NCBI GenBank assembly: GCA_965659945.1
Contig: CBFHYJ010000015.1
Location: 1-27,773 of the forward strand
DNA: 27,773 nt
Direction: 5' to 3'
From: VMDJ01 sp965659945
GTDB lineage: Bacteria > Pseudomonadota > Gammaproteobacteria > Chromatiales > Chromatiaceae
Shown here: piece after piece, positions 20,503 through 27,773 of the stretch
Layout of the letters: every line of letters begins with the position of its first letter
Numbering within the stretch: the first letter of the stretch is position 1
Made by a program: the position numbers and the translations under genes
Notes under the pieces: model-generated
Told to the model about the DNA's origin: nothing
Databases searched by the model: none
Seen by the model: the letters and a program-made list of their open reading frames with translations, nothing else

Positions 20503-21902
20503 CGCTTTTTGACGTGCTTCATCATGCGACGGCGCTTATCCACCTGACGTTTTGTCAGTGTGTTTTTTCTGCCTTCAAAGGGATTCTCGCCACCTTTAAA
20601 TTCGATACGTAGTGGCGTGCCGTGCAAGTCAAAACATTCACGGAAACGATTCATTAAGTAACGTTGATAAGTCGGTGGTACAGCATCAGTTTGGTTACCG
20701 TGAATCACAATAATCGGAGGATTCTTACCGCCTTGGTGCGCATATCGGAGCTTGATACGACGACCGCGCGCAATCGGCGGTTGATGCTCTTGAACCGCTT
20801 CTTCAAGAATACGAGTGAGCTCTGGAGTTTTCATATTAATCATCGCAGCGTTATAGGCCTGATCAACCGCTTTCATCAGGTGCCCTACGCCACTGCCATG
20901 CAAAGCAGATATAAAACGCCATTCAGCAAAGGCTAAGAAAGGTAAGCGGCGTAGCATCTCGCTTTTAACCTGCTCACGCTCATGACTATCTAGGCCATCC
21001 CATTTATTGATACACACCACAAGTGCGCGACCACTATCGAGTACGTGGCCCGCCAAAGTCGCGTCTTGCTCACTGATACCCTGATGTGCATCAAGGATCA
21101 ACATAACAACGTTAGCCTGCTCCATCGCTTGAAGTGTTTTAATCACGCTGAACTTTTCAATCGCTTCAGCGATACGTGCACGACGGCGAACACCCGCCGT
21201 ATCAATCAAGGTGTATTGCTTACCATTTTGCTCAAAAGGAATTGCAATCGAGTCGCGCGTTGTACCTGGACGGTCAAACGCGACCACCCGATCTTCACCA
21301 AGCAAGCGATTCACCAAAGTCGACTTACCCACATTTGGACGGCCAACAAGCGCAATCTGAATACCCTTATCTTCTTCCTCGACCTCCTCTTCTTCATCCT
21401 TTTTATCTGGCCAAATAAAGGTATCGAGAAGAGTATTAATCAAATGTTTTACACCGCCACCATGCGCTGCGGCGATCAGATGGGGATCACCTAAACCTAA
21501 GGCATAAAAATCAGCCCCGGCGACCGCTTTATCCAAGCCTTCACTTTTATTCACTGCAACGGTGATGGGCTTACCAGTTTTACGCAGCTCTTCTGCAATC
21601 GCTTCATCAGCGCCGGTCATACCATCGCGACCATCTAGCAAGAAGATCAAATGATCTGCCTCACCAATCGCGTGCTTCACCTGCTTTTCCATCAACACAT
21701 CAATGCCGTCGGCCTCACCACTGATACCACCGGTATCAACAATGACATACGGATGCGCACCAATTTTTCCTACGCCATGCTTACGGTCGCGCGTAATACC
21801 TGGCTGGTCAGCAACCAAAGCATCACGCGAGCGCGTTAAACGATTAAACAGGGTCGACTTACCCACATTCGGGCGGCCGACCAATGCAATAACAGGAAGC
21901 AT
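20499..21902 (-). CDS. der: Ribosome biogenesis GTPase Der
   Basis: Der (EngA) is the double GTPase needed for 50S subunit assembly. It has 467 residues from the ATG at 21902; the TTG at 21905 is inside bamB. The first G domain begins ALVGRPNVGKST (about 6-17) with DTGG and NKSE. An acidic linker (DEEEEVEEED) precedes the second G domain (LVGRPNVGKSTLVN, then DTAG and NKWD). The C-terminal KH-like domain ends in a basic tail (KRQVDKRRRMMKHVKKR). The start overlaps the bamB stop as TGATG, so the two are coupled. Confidence 0.98.
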   Translation of the reverse strand: MLPVIALVGRPNVGKSTLFNRLTRSRDALVADQPGITRDRKHGVGKIGAHPYVIVDTGGISGEADGIDVLMEKQVKHAIGEADHLIFLLDGRDGMTGADEAIAEELRKTGKPITVAVNKSEGLDKAVAGADFYALGLGDPHLIAAAHGGGVKHLINTLLDTFIWPDKKDEEEEVEEEDKGIQIALVGRPNVGKSTLVNRLLGEDRVVAFDRPGTTRDSIAIPFEQNGKQYTLIDTAGVRRRARIAEAIEKFSVIKTLQAMEQANVVMLILDAHQGISEQDATLAGHVLDSGRALVVCINKWDGLDSHEREQVKSEMLRRLPFLAFAEWRFISALHGSGVGHLMKAVDQAYNAAMINMKTPELTRILEEAVQEHQPPIARGRRIKLRYAHQGGKNPPIIVIHGNQTDAVPPTYQRYLMNRFRECFDLHGTPLRIEFKGGENPFEGRKNTLTKRQVDKRRRMMKHVKKR

Positions 21903-23053
21903 CAAGGCAGTGCACTCACCTTAAGAAGCGTTAAACGACCACCACGATCTTGAACTAAGACATGATCATTGATAGCAACCAGACCGGATTCGATCGGGTC
22001 ACTCAGCTCTATACGTCCGAGAAAAGCACCATCAGTAGCTGACATGACATGGAGATAACCTTCGATATCGCCCGCAACAACAACACCGCCTAAAGACACC
22101 ACATCTGAGGTCTGACGATTCTTTAGACCCTCTTGGCGCCAACGTGCCGCACCTGTATCAAGGTCAAACGCCCATACCAAGCCTTTATCATCAGCGGCAT
22201 ATAAGCTTTTTCGATCGGTATCCATTGAGCGGTATGACGAGAAATTACGACGCCACATAGCCTGACCGTTACGTGTATTGATTGCCGCAACCTGTCCTTG
22301 GAAAGTTGAGACATAGGCAACACCATCGAGCAACACGGGAGGCGCATCAATATCTGCTAAACGCTCAAGCTCTGAACGGCCACGAGGTACCGACACAGTG
22401 GTATCCCAAACAACAGCACCTGTTTCAGCATTCAACGCAATCAAACGACCGCCTGCCAATCCAAAATAGACAACGCCATCTTGCAGCACGGGTGAGCTAC
22501 TACCACGCAACGTTAAAGCAGGAATCTCGCGCTCAAACTGCCACAGTTGCGCACCATCAGTCAGAGATAAAGCCGTTACCTTGCCATCAATGGTGCGAAC
22601 GATAACGCGTTGATCATCCATCACCGGCATTGAAAGCACTTCACTACTCACGCGCTGACGCCAAACAAGCTGACCATCAATTGCTGCAAACATCAGTAAC
22701 TCAGCATCACGCGTGCCGACAGCGACATAGCGCTCATTAACACCCGGACCACCAGATAAAGTCGCTTCGGTTTCATTCGCCCAAATGACTTTGCCTGATG
22801 CGATATCAAGCGACTGCAACAGCCCTTCACCATCAGCGACATACACATGGTCATTAGAGATAGCAGGATACAAATGCAGACGATGATCATTCTCAGCTAA
22901 GCTGATTTGCCAAACTTCACTGAGTGCAACTTTTTCATCAAAGTCAGTTAGTTCAGCGAGCGGATTTTTTTCAGCCGGCTGAATGTACTCAACAACGCTT
23001 GAGCAAGCGCTTAAAGCAATCGCTAACGATGCTGTCGCCAATAAACGAATCAT
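21902..23053 (-). CDS. bamB: Outer membrane assembly lipoprotein BamB
   Basis: BamB is a beta-propeller lipoprotein of the BAM complex that folds outer-membrane proteins. It has 383 residues from the ATG at 23053; the in-frame ATG at 23095 lies within yfgM and would push the signal peptide inward. The signal ends in the lipobox LSAC (Cys17). Repeated PQQ-type blades are visible (DIASGKVIWANE, AIDGQLVWRQR, LTDGAQLWQFE, NAETGAVVWDT, NTRNGQAMWRR, DLDTGAARWRQE). It stands between yfgM and der as in E. coli relatives. Confidence 0.95.
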   Translation of the reverse strand: MIRLLATASLAIALSACSSVVEYIQPAEKNPLAELTDFDEKVALSEVWQISLAENDHRLHLYPAISNDHVYVADGEGLLQSLDIASGKVIWANETEATLSGGPGVNERYVAVGTRDAELLMFAAIDGQLVWRQRVSSEVLSMPVMDDQRVIVRTIDGKVTALSLTDGAQLWQFEREIPALTLRGSSSPVLQDGVVYFGLAGGRLIALNAETGAVVWDTTVSVPRGRSELERLADIDAPPVLLDGVAYVSTFQGQVAAINTRNGQAMWRRNFSSYRSMDTDRKSLYAADDKGLVWAFDLDTGAARWRQEGLKNRQTSDVVSLGGVVVAGDIEGYLHVMSATDGAFLGRIELSDPIESGLVAINDHVLVQDRGGRLTLLKVSALP

Positions 23054-23063
23054 TGAATGCAAC

Positions 23064-23687
23064 TTATTTACCCTCAACTGGAGTGACATCAACAATCTTC
23101 ATGCTGAGCAAACGCATATCGGTCACGCCACTAGATGCCGCGGCTTGATAAGCAGCGAGTGCTGCAACCTTGTCACCTTGCGCACGCGAAATATCACCTT
23201 GAAGCTGCTCAAAGTCACCTTTCATGAAAGTGCCAGCCGCTGCAATAACTTCTTTAGCAGCATCGTATTGCTGCTGATCGACAAGCAGCGCTGCCAAACG
23301 CAAACGTGCCAAATCACCTAACACTGGATCAGGTGCATTCGCCATAACCCACTCCAGCTCAGACCGTGCGCGATCTGGATTGCCAGCCTTATAAGCCACC
23401 TTAGCTTGTTGCATCGCTGCATAGCTCGCATAAGCAGTGCCGGCATAATCAGACTTTAACTGTGTAGTGGTGTTATCAAAATCAGCACCGGTTTTCGTTG
23501 CTTGCTCAACCTGTGCATACAACTGTGATGCCGCCTCACCTTGCGAGGTTTGAAACATTTGCCAGCCCTGCCAGCCAAAGATGATGCCGAAACCCAGACC
23601 TGCACCCACGATGATTGAAACGGCGTTCTCTTTCCACCACTTCTTCAGCGCTTCTGCTTGTTCGTCATCAGATAAATACGTACTCAT
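23064..23687 (-). CDS. yfgM: YfgM-like TPR ancillary SecYEG protein
   Basis: The 207-residue bitopic inner-membrane protein has a short cytoplasmic N-terminus (DDEQAEALKKWWKEN), one helix at about 23-43 (AVSIIVGAGLGFGIIFGWQGW) and a periplasmic TPR-like domain rich in Ala and Gln. YfgM links the Sec translocon to periplasmic chaperones in E. coli. The gene lies 3 bases after hisS and 10 bases before bamB, its usual place. Confidence 0.93.
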   Translation of the reverse strand: MSTYLSDDEQAEALKKWWKENAVSIIVGAGLGFGIIFGWQGWQMFQTSQGEAASQLYAQVEQATKTGADFDNTTTQLKSDYAGTAYASYAAMQQAKVAYKAGNPDRARSELEWVMANAPDPVLGDLARLRLAALLVDQQQYDAAKEVIAAAGTFMKGDFEQLQGDISRAQGDKVAALAAYQAAASSGVTDMRLLSMKIVDVTPVEGK

Positions 23688-23690
23688 TTG

Positions 23691-24971
23691 TTATGCCTCA
23701 AACTGCAAAGAGGTTAAAAACTCAGTGAGATCATCCCATGCCACCATCTCTTGGTCGCGTTGATCTCGTAAAAACTTAACGGCAATCTGTTCACTCTCGA
23801 CCTCTTGATCACCTAAGACCAAAGCAACCGGTGCGCCAGACTTATCCGCCTTTTTAAATTGCGACTTCATGCTGCCGCCGCCGCAATGTGTCATCAAACG
23901 TAACGAGGGAATGCCATCACGTAACTGCTCAGCTAGCCCTAAGCCAATCTCTTGCGCTTTATCACCAGCGAGTACCAAATAGGCATCAACCGGTGGTGAA
24001 AGTTCATCAAAACGGCCTAACTCTTCCATCACCGCGATCAATCGCTCAACACCCATCGCAAAACCAATCGCTGGTGTTTCACGACCACCTAATTGAGTGA
24101 CCAGACCATCGTATCGACCACCAGCACAAACGGTGCCTTGCGCGCCCAACAGGCTAGTTACCCATTCAAAAACGGTGCGCGAGTAATAATCTAAGCCACG
24201 CACCAAACGTGGGTTGATCACGTACTTAACACCAGCACGGTCTAACTGAGTACAGATCGCATCAAAATGCTGTTTAGACTCATCACCAAGGTATGCATCT
24301 AGCGTTGGCGCCCCTGCCACAATCTCTGCCATATCCGGATTTTTCGTATCCAAGATACGCAACGGATTGGTATGTAAGCGACGCTGCGCATCTTCATCCA
24401 AATGATCAGCATATTGCTCAAAGTACGCAATCAAGGCATCACGATAAATTACGCGCTCTTCTGGCGTACCTAGGGTATTGAGTTGAAGCTCGAGCCCATC
24501 AATACCTAACTCTTTCCAAAGACGCGCGGTCATTAGAATCAATTCAGCATCGATATCAGGACCGGTCATACCATAAGTTTCAACACCGATCTGGTGGAAC
24601 TGGCGATAACGTCCTTTTTGTGGACGCTCGTGTCGGAACATCTGACCGAAGTACCAAAGGCGCTGTGTTTGGTTATGTAGCAAACCATGCTCAAGTGCAG
24701 CACGTACACATCCGGCCGTACCTTCAGGACGCAGGGTTAAGCTATCGCCATTGCGATCGTCGAAGGTGTACATCTCCTTCTCGACAATATCGGTGACTTC
24801 GCCAATAGAGCGCTTAAACAAATCCGTCGATTCAACAATGGGCATACGAATCTCTGCATAGCCATATGACTTAAGCACCTGCGCAACCGTGCGCTCAAGA
24901 AACTGCCAGCGTGGCGATTGATCTGGCAACAGATCATGCATTCCACGGATTGCTTGAATATTTTTCGACAT
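23691..24971 (-). CDS. hisS: Histidyl-tRNA synthetase
   Basis: This class II aminoacyl-tRNA synthetase charges tRNA-His in the cytoplasm. It has 426 residues, full length. The start IQAIRGMHDLLP is typical. Motif 2 is FRHERPQKGRYRQFHQIGVE (about 112-131). The histidine-specific segment is LVRGLDYYSRTVFE. Motif 3 is GFAMGVERL. The C-terminal anticodon-binding domain follows (about 330-426). An AGAAGG ribosome binding site precedes the ATG. It lies directly after rodZ; ispG, often between them, is absent. Confidence 0.98.
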   Translation of the reverse strand: MSKNIQAIRGMHDLLPDQSPRWQFLERTVAQVLKSYGYAEIRMPIVESTDLFKRSIGEVTDIVEKEMYTFDDRNGDSLTLRPEGTAGCVRAALEHGLLHNQTQRLWYFGQMFRHERPQKGRYRQFHQIGVETYGMTGPDIDAELILMTARLWKELGIDGLELQLNTLGTPEERVIYRDALIAYFEQYADHLDEDAQRRLHTNPLRILDTKNPDMAEIVAGAPTLDAYLGDESKQHFDAICTQLDRAGVKYVINPRLVRGLDYYSRTVFEWVTSLLGAQGTVCAGGRYDGLVTQLGGRETPAIGFAMGVERLIAVMEELGRFDELSPPVDAYLVLAGDKAQEIGLGLAEQLRDGIPSLRLMTHCGGGSMKSQFKKADKSGAPVALVLGDQEVESEQIAVKFLRDQRDQEMVAWDDLTEFLTSLQFEA

Positions 24972-25007
24972 ACCTTCTTACTACATTTGCCAAGATTAGC
25001 TTGTGAA

Positions 25008-25988
25008 TCACAAAGTCAGGGTAAAACGAGCCACATTGCCACGCGCATGAGGTGTTAAGTCATACAACTCACCCCTTACCCAAAGCTCGGCTGACTCATA
25101 GTTACCCAACACGATGGTGTAAGGCGCATTACCCTCAAAAATCTTTTCGTAACCTGTGTTATACAAACCCACCAGCTTAAAACTGTCATCATCGGATTTA
25201 ACGATGACCCAACAGTCACCGTTCAGCTTGAGACGTACATCTGGAATTACCGGCGCTTGCGGTTGTGCTTCAACTACTTCAATTGGCTTTTCTTCAATCA
25301 CTGGTGCTTGAGCTGGCTCGATGAACATCGGCTCAGCAACAACAGGCTGTGACTCTATCGCTGGCTCAACGGGTGCCACTTCAACAGGCACTACATCCTT
25401 TGACTCAATAACATCTTGCTTAAGCTCGACTGCTTGAAACTCTTCGGTAGGCTCAGCTACAAAAGCAGGTGGTATCTCGCTCTCTTCCCGAGGCGCTAGT
25501 TCAGTAGGTGATTGGACAATCACCTCTTCCGTCGCAACAGCCTGCTCCGCAGTAATCTCTTGCGCTTCTTCACGCGTAAGGTAGCCATACCACCAAACTA
25601 CAAACAAGATAACAATCGCTAAAACCGTTAGCCAGGTCACAACACCGGCAAAACGACTTGCCACTGGCGAGTCCGTAGGTAGGTGTGGTGTTTTATCAAT
25701 CTTGAGATGTGAGAGATCTTCAGGATGCGCTTGATCAAATTTCTCGAGCATCTCTTGTGCATTCAAACCCACTAGGCGGGCATAGTTACGCACATAACCA
25801 CGAACAAAAACGCGTGATGGCATCTCTTCAAAATCACACTGTTCGATACCGCGAACTACATCTGTCAGAAGATGGAGCTTATCTGCCATATCCTCAATCG
25901 CGATACCTTTGGCTTCACGCGCATCACGCAACAACTTACCAATCAAGATTTGCTGGTCAGTAGGCTGACTTATTGTTTCTTCAACCAT
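25008..25988 (-). CDS. rodZ: Cytoskeletal protein RodZ
   Basis: RodZ connects MreB to the cell-wall elongation machinery in the inner membrane. It has 326 residues. The N-terminal helix-turn-helix (GKLLRDAREAKGIAIEDMAD, 17-36, through RGYVRNYARLVGLN) is the MreB-binding domain. One transmembrane segment lies at about 115-136 (VVTWLTVLAIVILFVVWWYGY). A Pro/Glu/Val-rich linker with repeated 'PVEVAPVEPAIE'-like units follows. The C-terminal DUF4115 beta domain is at about 250-326 (DCWVIVKSDDDSFKLVG). The gene sits between pilF and hisS. Confidence 0.95.
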   Translation of the reverse strand: MVEETISQPTDQQILIGKLLRDAREAKGIAIEDMADKLHLLTDVVRGIEQCDFEEMPSRVFVRGYVRNYARLVGLNAQEMLEKFDQAHPEDLSHLKIDKTPHLPTDSPVASRFAGVVTWLTVLAIVILFVVWWYGYLTREEAQEITAEQAVATEEVIVQSPTELAPREESEIPPAFVAEPTEEFQAVELKQDVIESKDVVPVEVAPVEPAIESQPVVAEPMFIEPAQAPVIEEKPIEVVEAQPQAPVIPDVRLKLNGDCWVIVKSDDDSFKLVGLYNTGYEKIFEGNAPYTIVLGNYESAELWVRGELYDLTPHARGNVARFTLTL

Positions 25989-26002
25989 CGCCTATCAAGA
26001 GC

Positions 26003-26791
26003 CTAAAGTGACTCAATCTCCTTTGCTGTTGGATAACGCTTGCGCAACTCCGCTGCATATAATGCAGATTGTTTCGCATCCCCCAATGCGTTCTCAGCGC
26101 GAACGCCGAGTAACAATAAATCAGCCGTTAGCGGGCTAATGCCTGCATACCGTTGCAAATAAGCGCGAACACTCAGCGACTGACCCTTGCCAGCACTGAT
26201 ATGCGCCATACGCGCCAAGCTTTGCGCGAAACCCGGGTTACGCTTTAACGCAGCACGATAATAATCTTCAGCATTTGCGGCATTACCTTGACGCTCAGAA
26301 TACTGACCGGCGTTATGTGATGCCACCCAAGGCGTTGGATAAAGCGGATTTTCTAGCGCGGCCTTAAAACGTGAGATCGCAGAATCATATTGCGCTTGAT
26401 CACACTCAAACGAACCCAAGGCATTCAACGCATAAGGGTCGTATGGATCTATCTTGACCGCTCTAGAGAGATGTTCACCCGCCAATACAGTTTTACCTAA
26501 GCGCTGATAAATAATGCCAAGCAAATTATGCGCAGGTGCTAACTCGGGATCGACAATGATCGCTTTGCGCGCATTTTTTAACGCCTCACCTAGCACACCC
26601 TCTTGAAGATAAGCCGTGCTTAACTCCACATAAACATTCGCAGCACTGCGGCGCTCAATCGGTGAACCCAAAGCACCTGTCGTATCGACGCCGGCTTTAC
26701 TGTCCGTCGATGACGTTTCAGTAGCACGTTGTGGATTCGACTGACATCCTGCCAGCAGCATCACAGCTAAAAGTGTAAGAACATATTTCAT
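26003..26791 (-). CDS. pilW: Type IV pilus biogenesis TPR lipoprotein PilF/PilW
   Basis: The 262-residue outer-membrane lipoprotein has lipobox LAGC (Cys16). Several TPR repeats follow: AYLQEGVLGEALKNARKAII, HNLLGIIYQRLGKTVLAGEH, ALNALGSFECDQAQYDSAIS and NAEDYYRAALKRNPGFAQSL. PilF (pilW in some genomes) helps assemble the PilQ secretin. It overlaps the rlmN stop by ATGA and precedes rodZ by 14 bases, the normal arrangement. Confidence 0.93.
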   Translation of the reverse strand: MKYVLTLLAVMLLAGCQSNPQRATETSSTDSKAGVDTTGALGSPIERRSAANVYVELSTAYLQEGVLGEALKNARKAIIVDPELAPAHNLLGIIYQRLGKTVLAGEHLSRAVKIDPYDPYALNALGSFECDQAQYDSAISRFKAALENPLYPTPWVASHNAGQYSERQGNAANAEDYYRAALKRNPGFAQSLARMAHISAGKGQSLSVRAYLQRYAGISPLTADLLLLGVRAENALGDAKQSALYAAELRKRYPTAKEIESL

Positions 26792-27773
26792 TGAGCTTTG
26801 CCTCCTTGCGCTGCAACAGATTGATCGCGTCGTAATTGACGACGACTTTTATCTCTTACCTTGCCCACCAACTGACCACAGGCAGCATCAATATCATCAC
26901 CGCGAGTTTTGCGCGTAATTGTCACGATACCGGCTCGCACCAAACGATCACGGAAGACATCCACCTTATCTCGTGGCGAGGTGGTATAGCGTGTTCCCGG
27001 GAAAGGATTAAACGGAATCAAATTAATTTTAGAAGGCACGCCTTCTAACAAACGAATCAGGGCCTTAGCATGTGCGATCGAGTCGTTAACACCATCAAGC
27101 ATCACGTATTCCCATGTCACCTTGCGCTTACGCTCACCACTAACGAATTCTTTACATGCCGGAATTAATTCTTCGAGTGGGTATTTTTGGTTAATAGGCA
27201 CCAATTCATCACGCAACTCATTGGTAGGCGCGTGTAATGACACAGCCAAACTCACATCACATTCATCTTTCAGACGACGCAAAGCCGGCACAATACCCGA
27301 AGTGCTTATAGTGACGCGTGCTTTGGCGATCATGTAAGCCAAGTCATCGGTCATTAGCTTCATGGCTGCGGTAACAGGGCCAAAGTTTGCCAATGGCTCA
27401 CCCATACCCATCATCACTACATTGGTAGGTGAACGACCTAGCTCGCGGGTTGCTTGCCAAATTTGACCAATGATCTCACCGGTTGTGAGATTACGGTTAA
27501 AACCTTGCTGTGCGGTTGAGCAAAACGAACAATCCAAGGCACAACCGACTTGCGAGGACACGCAGATGGTACTGCGATCACCTTCAGGAATATGCACGGT
27601 CTCAATACGCTGGCCATCTTCTAACTCAAGCACCCATTTAGTTGTGCCATCGAGTGAAGGTTGTTCAAAAACAATCTCAGGAATAGCGATATAGGTTTTC
27701 TCAGCTAAGGCTTCACGAAAACTTTTAGGTAAATCGGTCATCTGCTCAAGATCAATCACGCCATGCTTGTGAA
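26788..27773 (-). CDS. rlmN: Dual-specificity RNA methyltransferase RlmN, 5' end cut by window edge
   Basis: RlmN is the radical SAM enzyme that methylates A2503 of 23S rRNA and A37 of some tRNAs. The radical SAM cluster is CALDCSFCS (CxxxCxxC). TQVNVVMMGMGEP-type residues (NVVMMGMGEPL) and SLHAPTNELRDELVP are typical. The second catalytic Cys lies in DDIDAACGQL. The GTG at 27759 is not the start: the frame stays open to the edge with HKHG before it, matching the helical N-terminal domain of the family (about 50-60 residues missing). It heads the leftward cluster. Confidence 0.96.
   Translation of the reverse strand, partial: HKHGVIDLEQMTDLPKSFREALAEKTYIAIPEIVFEQPSLDGTTKWVLELEDGQRIETVHIPEGDRSTICVSSQVGCALDCSFCSTAQQGFNRNLTTGEIIGQIWQATRELGRSPTNVVMMGMGEPLANFGPVTAAMKLMTDDLAYMIAKARVTISTSGIVPALRRLKDECDVSLAVSLHAPTNELRDELVPINQKYPLEELIPACKEFVSGERKRKVTWEYVMLDGVNDSIAHAKALIRLLEGVPSKINLIPFNPFPGTRYTTSPRDKVDVFRDRLVRAGIVTITRKTRGDDIDAACGQLVGKVRDKSRRQLRRDQSVAAQGGKAQ

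Noticed and set aside
20664..24481. Plus-strand open frames across der, bamB, yfgM and hisS
   Set aside because: All are antisense to well-identified core genes.
1..27773. CRISPR arrays, tRNA/rRNA genes, insertion sequences with transposases
   Set aside because: I saw no regularly spaced repeats with spacers, no cloverleaf or rRNA sequence, and no transposase in any reading frame I examined.

Overview
The window is a piece of a gammaproteobacterial chromosome. The core genes guaB, guaA, xseA, der, bamB, yfgM, hisS, rodZ, pilF/pilW and rlmN are all recognisable and lie in an order typical of that class. A host lipoprotein resembling SoxXA-binding proteins, plus cargo resembling sulfur-globule and cupredoxin proteins, hints at a marine sulfur-oxidising or methylotrophic lineage (Methylophaga-like, weakly supported).

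Layout: (1) 1-1020 is the end of an island next to the 3' end of guaA, with a tyrosine recombinase that runs off the left edge. (2) 1021-2598 is guaA. (3) 2628-17064 holds two tandem integrative elements between guaA and guaB, which are normally adjacent. They are bounded by three direct copies of a 30-bp repeat (2628-2657, 13118-13147, 17035-17064). This repeat forms most of the guaB terminator hairpin. Element 1 (about 10.5 kb) has a tyrosine integrase in a tight operon with a HIT protein, an HNH nuclease and a GIY-YIG nuclease. These are followed by a compact protein with DNA polymerase family A motifs and a macro-domain protein. A long opposing operon of small membrane, secreted and lipoprotein genes comes next. 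Element 2 (about 3.9 kb) has no integrase. It carries an SMR transporter, a sulfur-globule-like protein, a possible HPF-like protein, a cupredoxin, a CBS protein and small membrane proteins. Its right end is homologous to that of element 1. (4) 17093-27773 is ordinary core genome: guaB; the SoxXA-binding-like lipoprotein; xseA; and the leftward cluster rlmN-pilF-rodZ-hisS-yfgM-bamB-der. This cluster lacks the ispG gene that often lies between rodZ and hisS.

How it fits together: the guaBA operon has been split by about 14.4 kb of mobile DNA, and a separate island sits at guaA's other end. The element 1 integrase probably recognises the terminator hairpin as core site and the repeated TTGCTACAAAA motifs as arm sites. 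The same motif at the right end of element 2 suggests that element can be moved in trans. The most novel material is the element 1 module of integrase, HIT, two nuclease-fold proteins and a reduced polymerase-like protein. Functions beyond fold recognition are inference.
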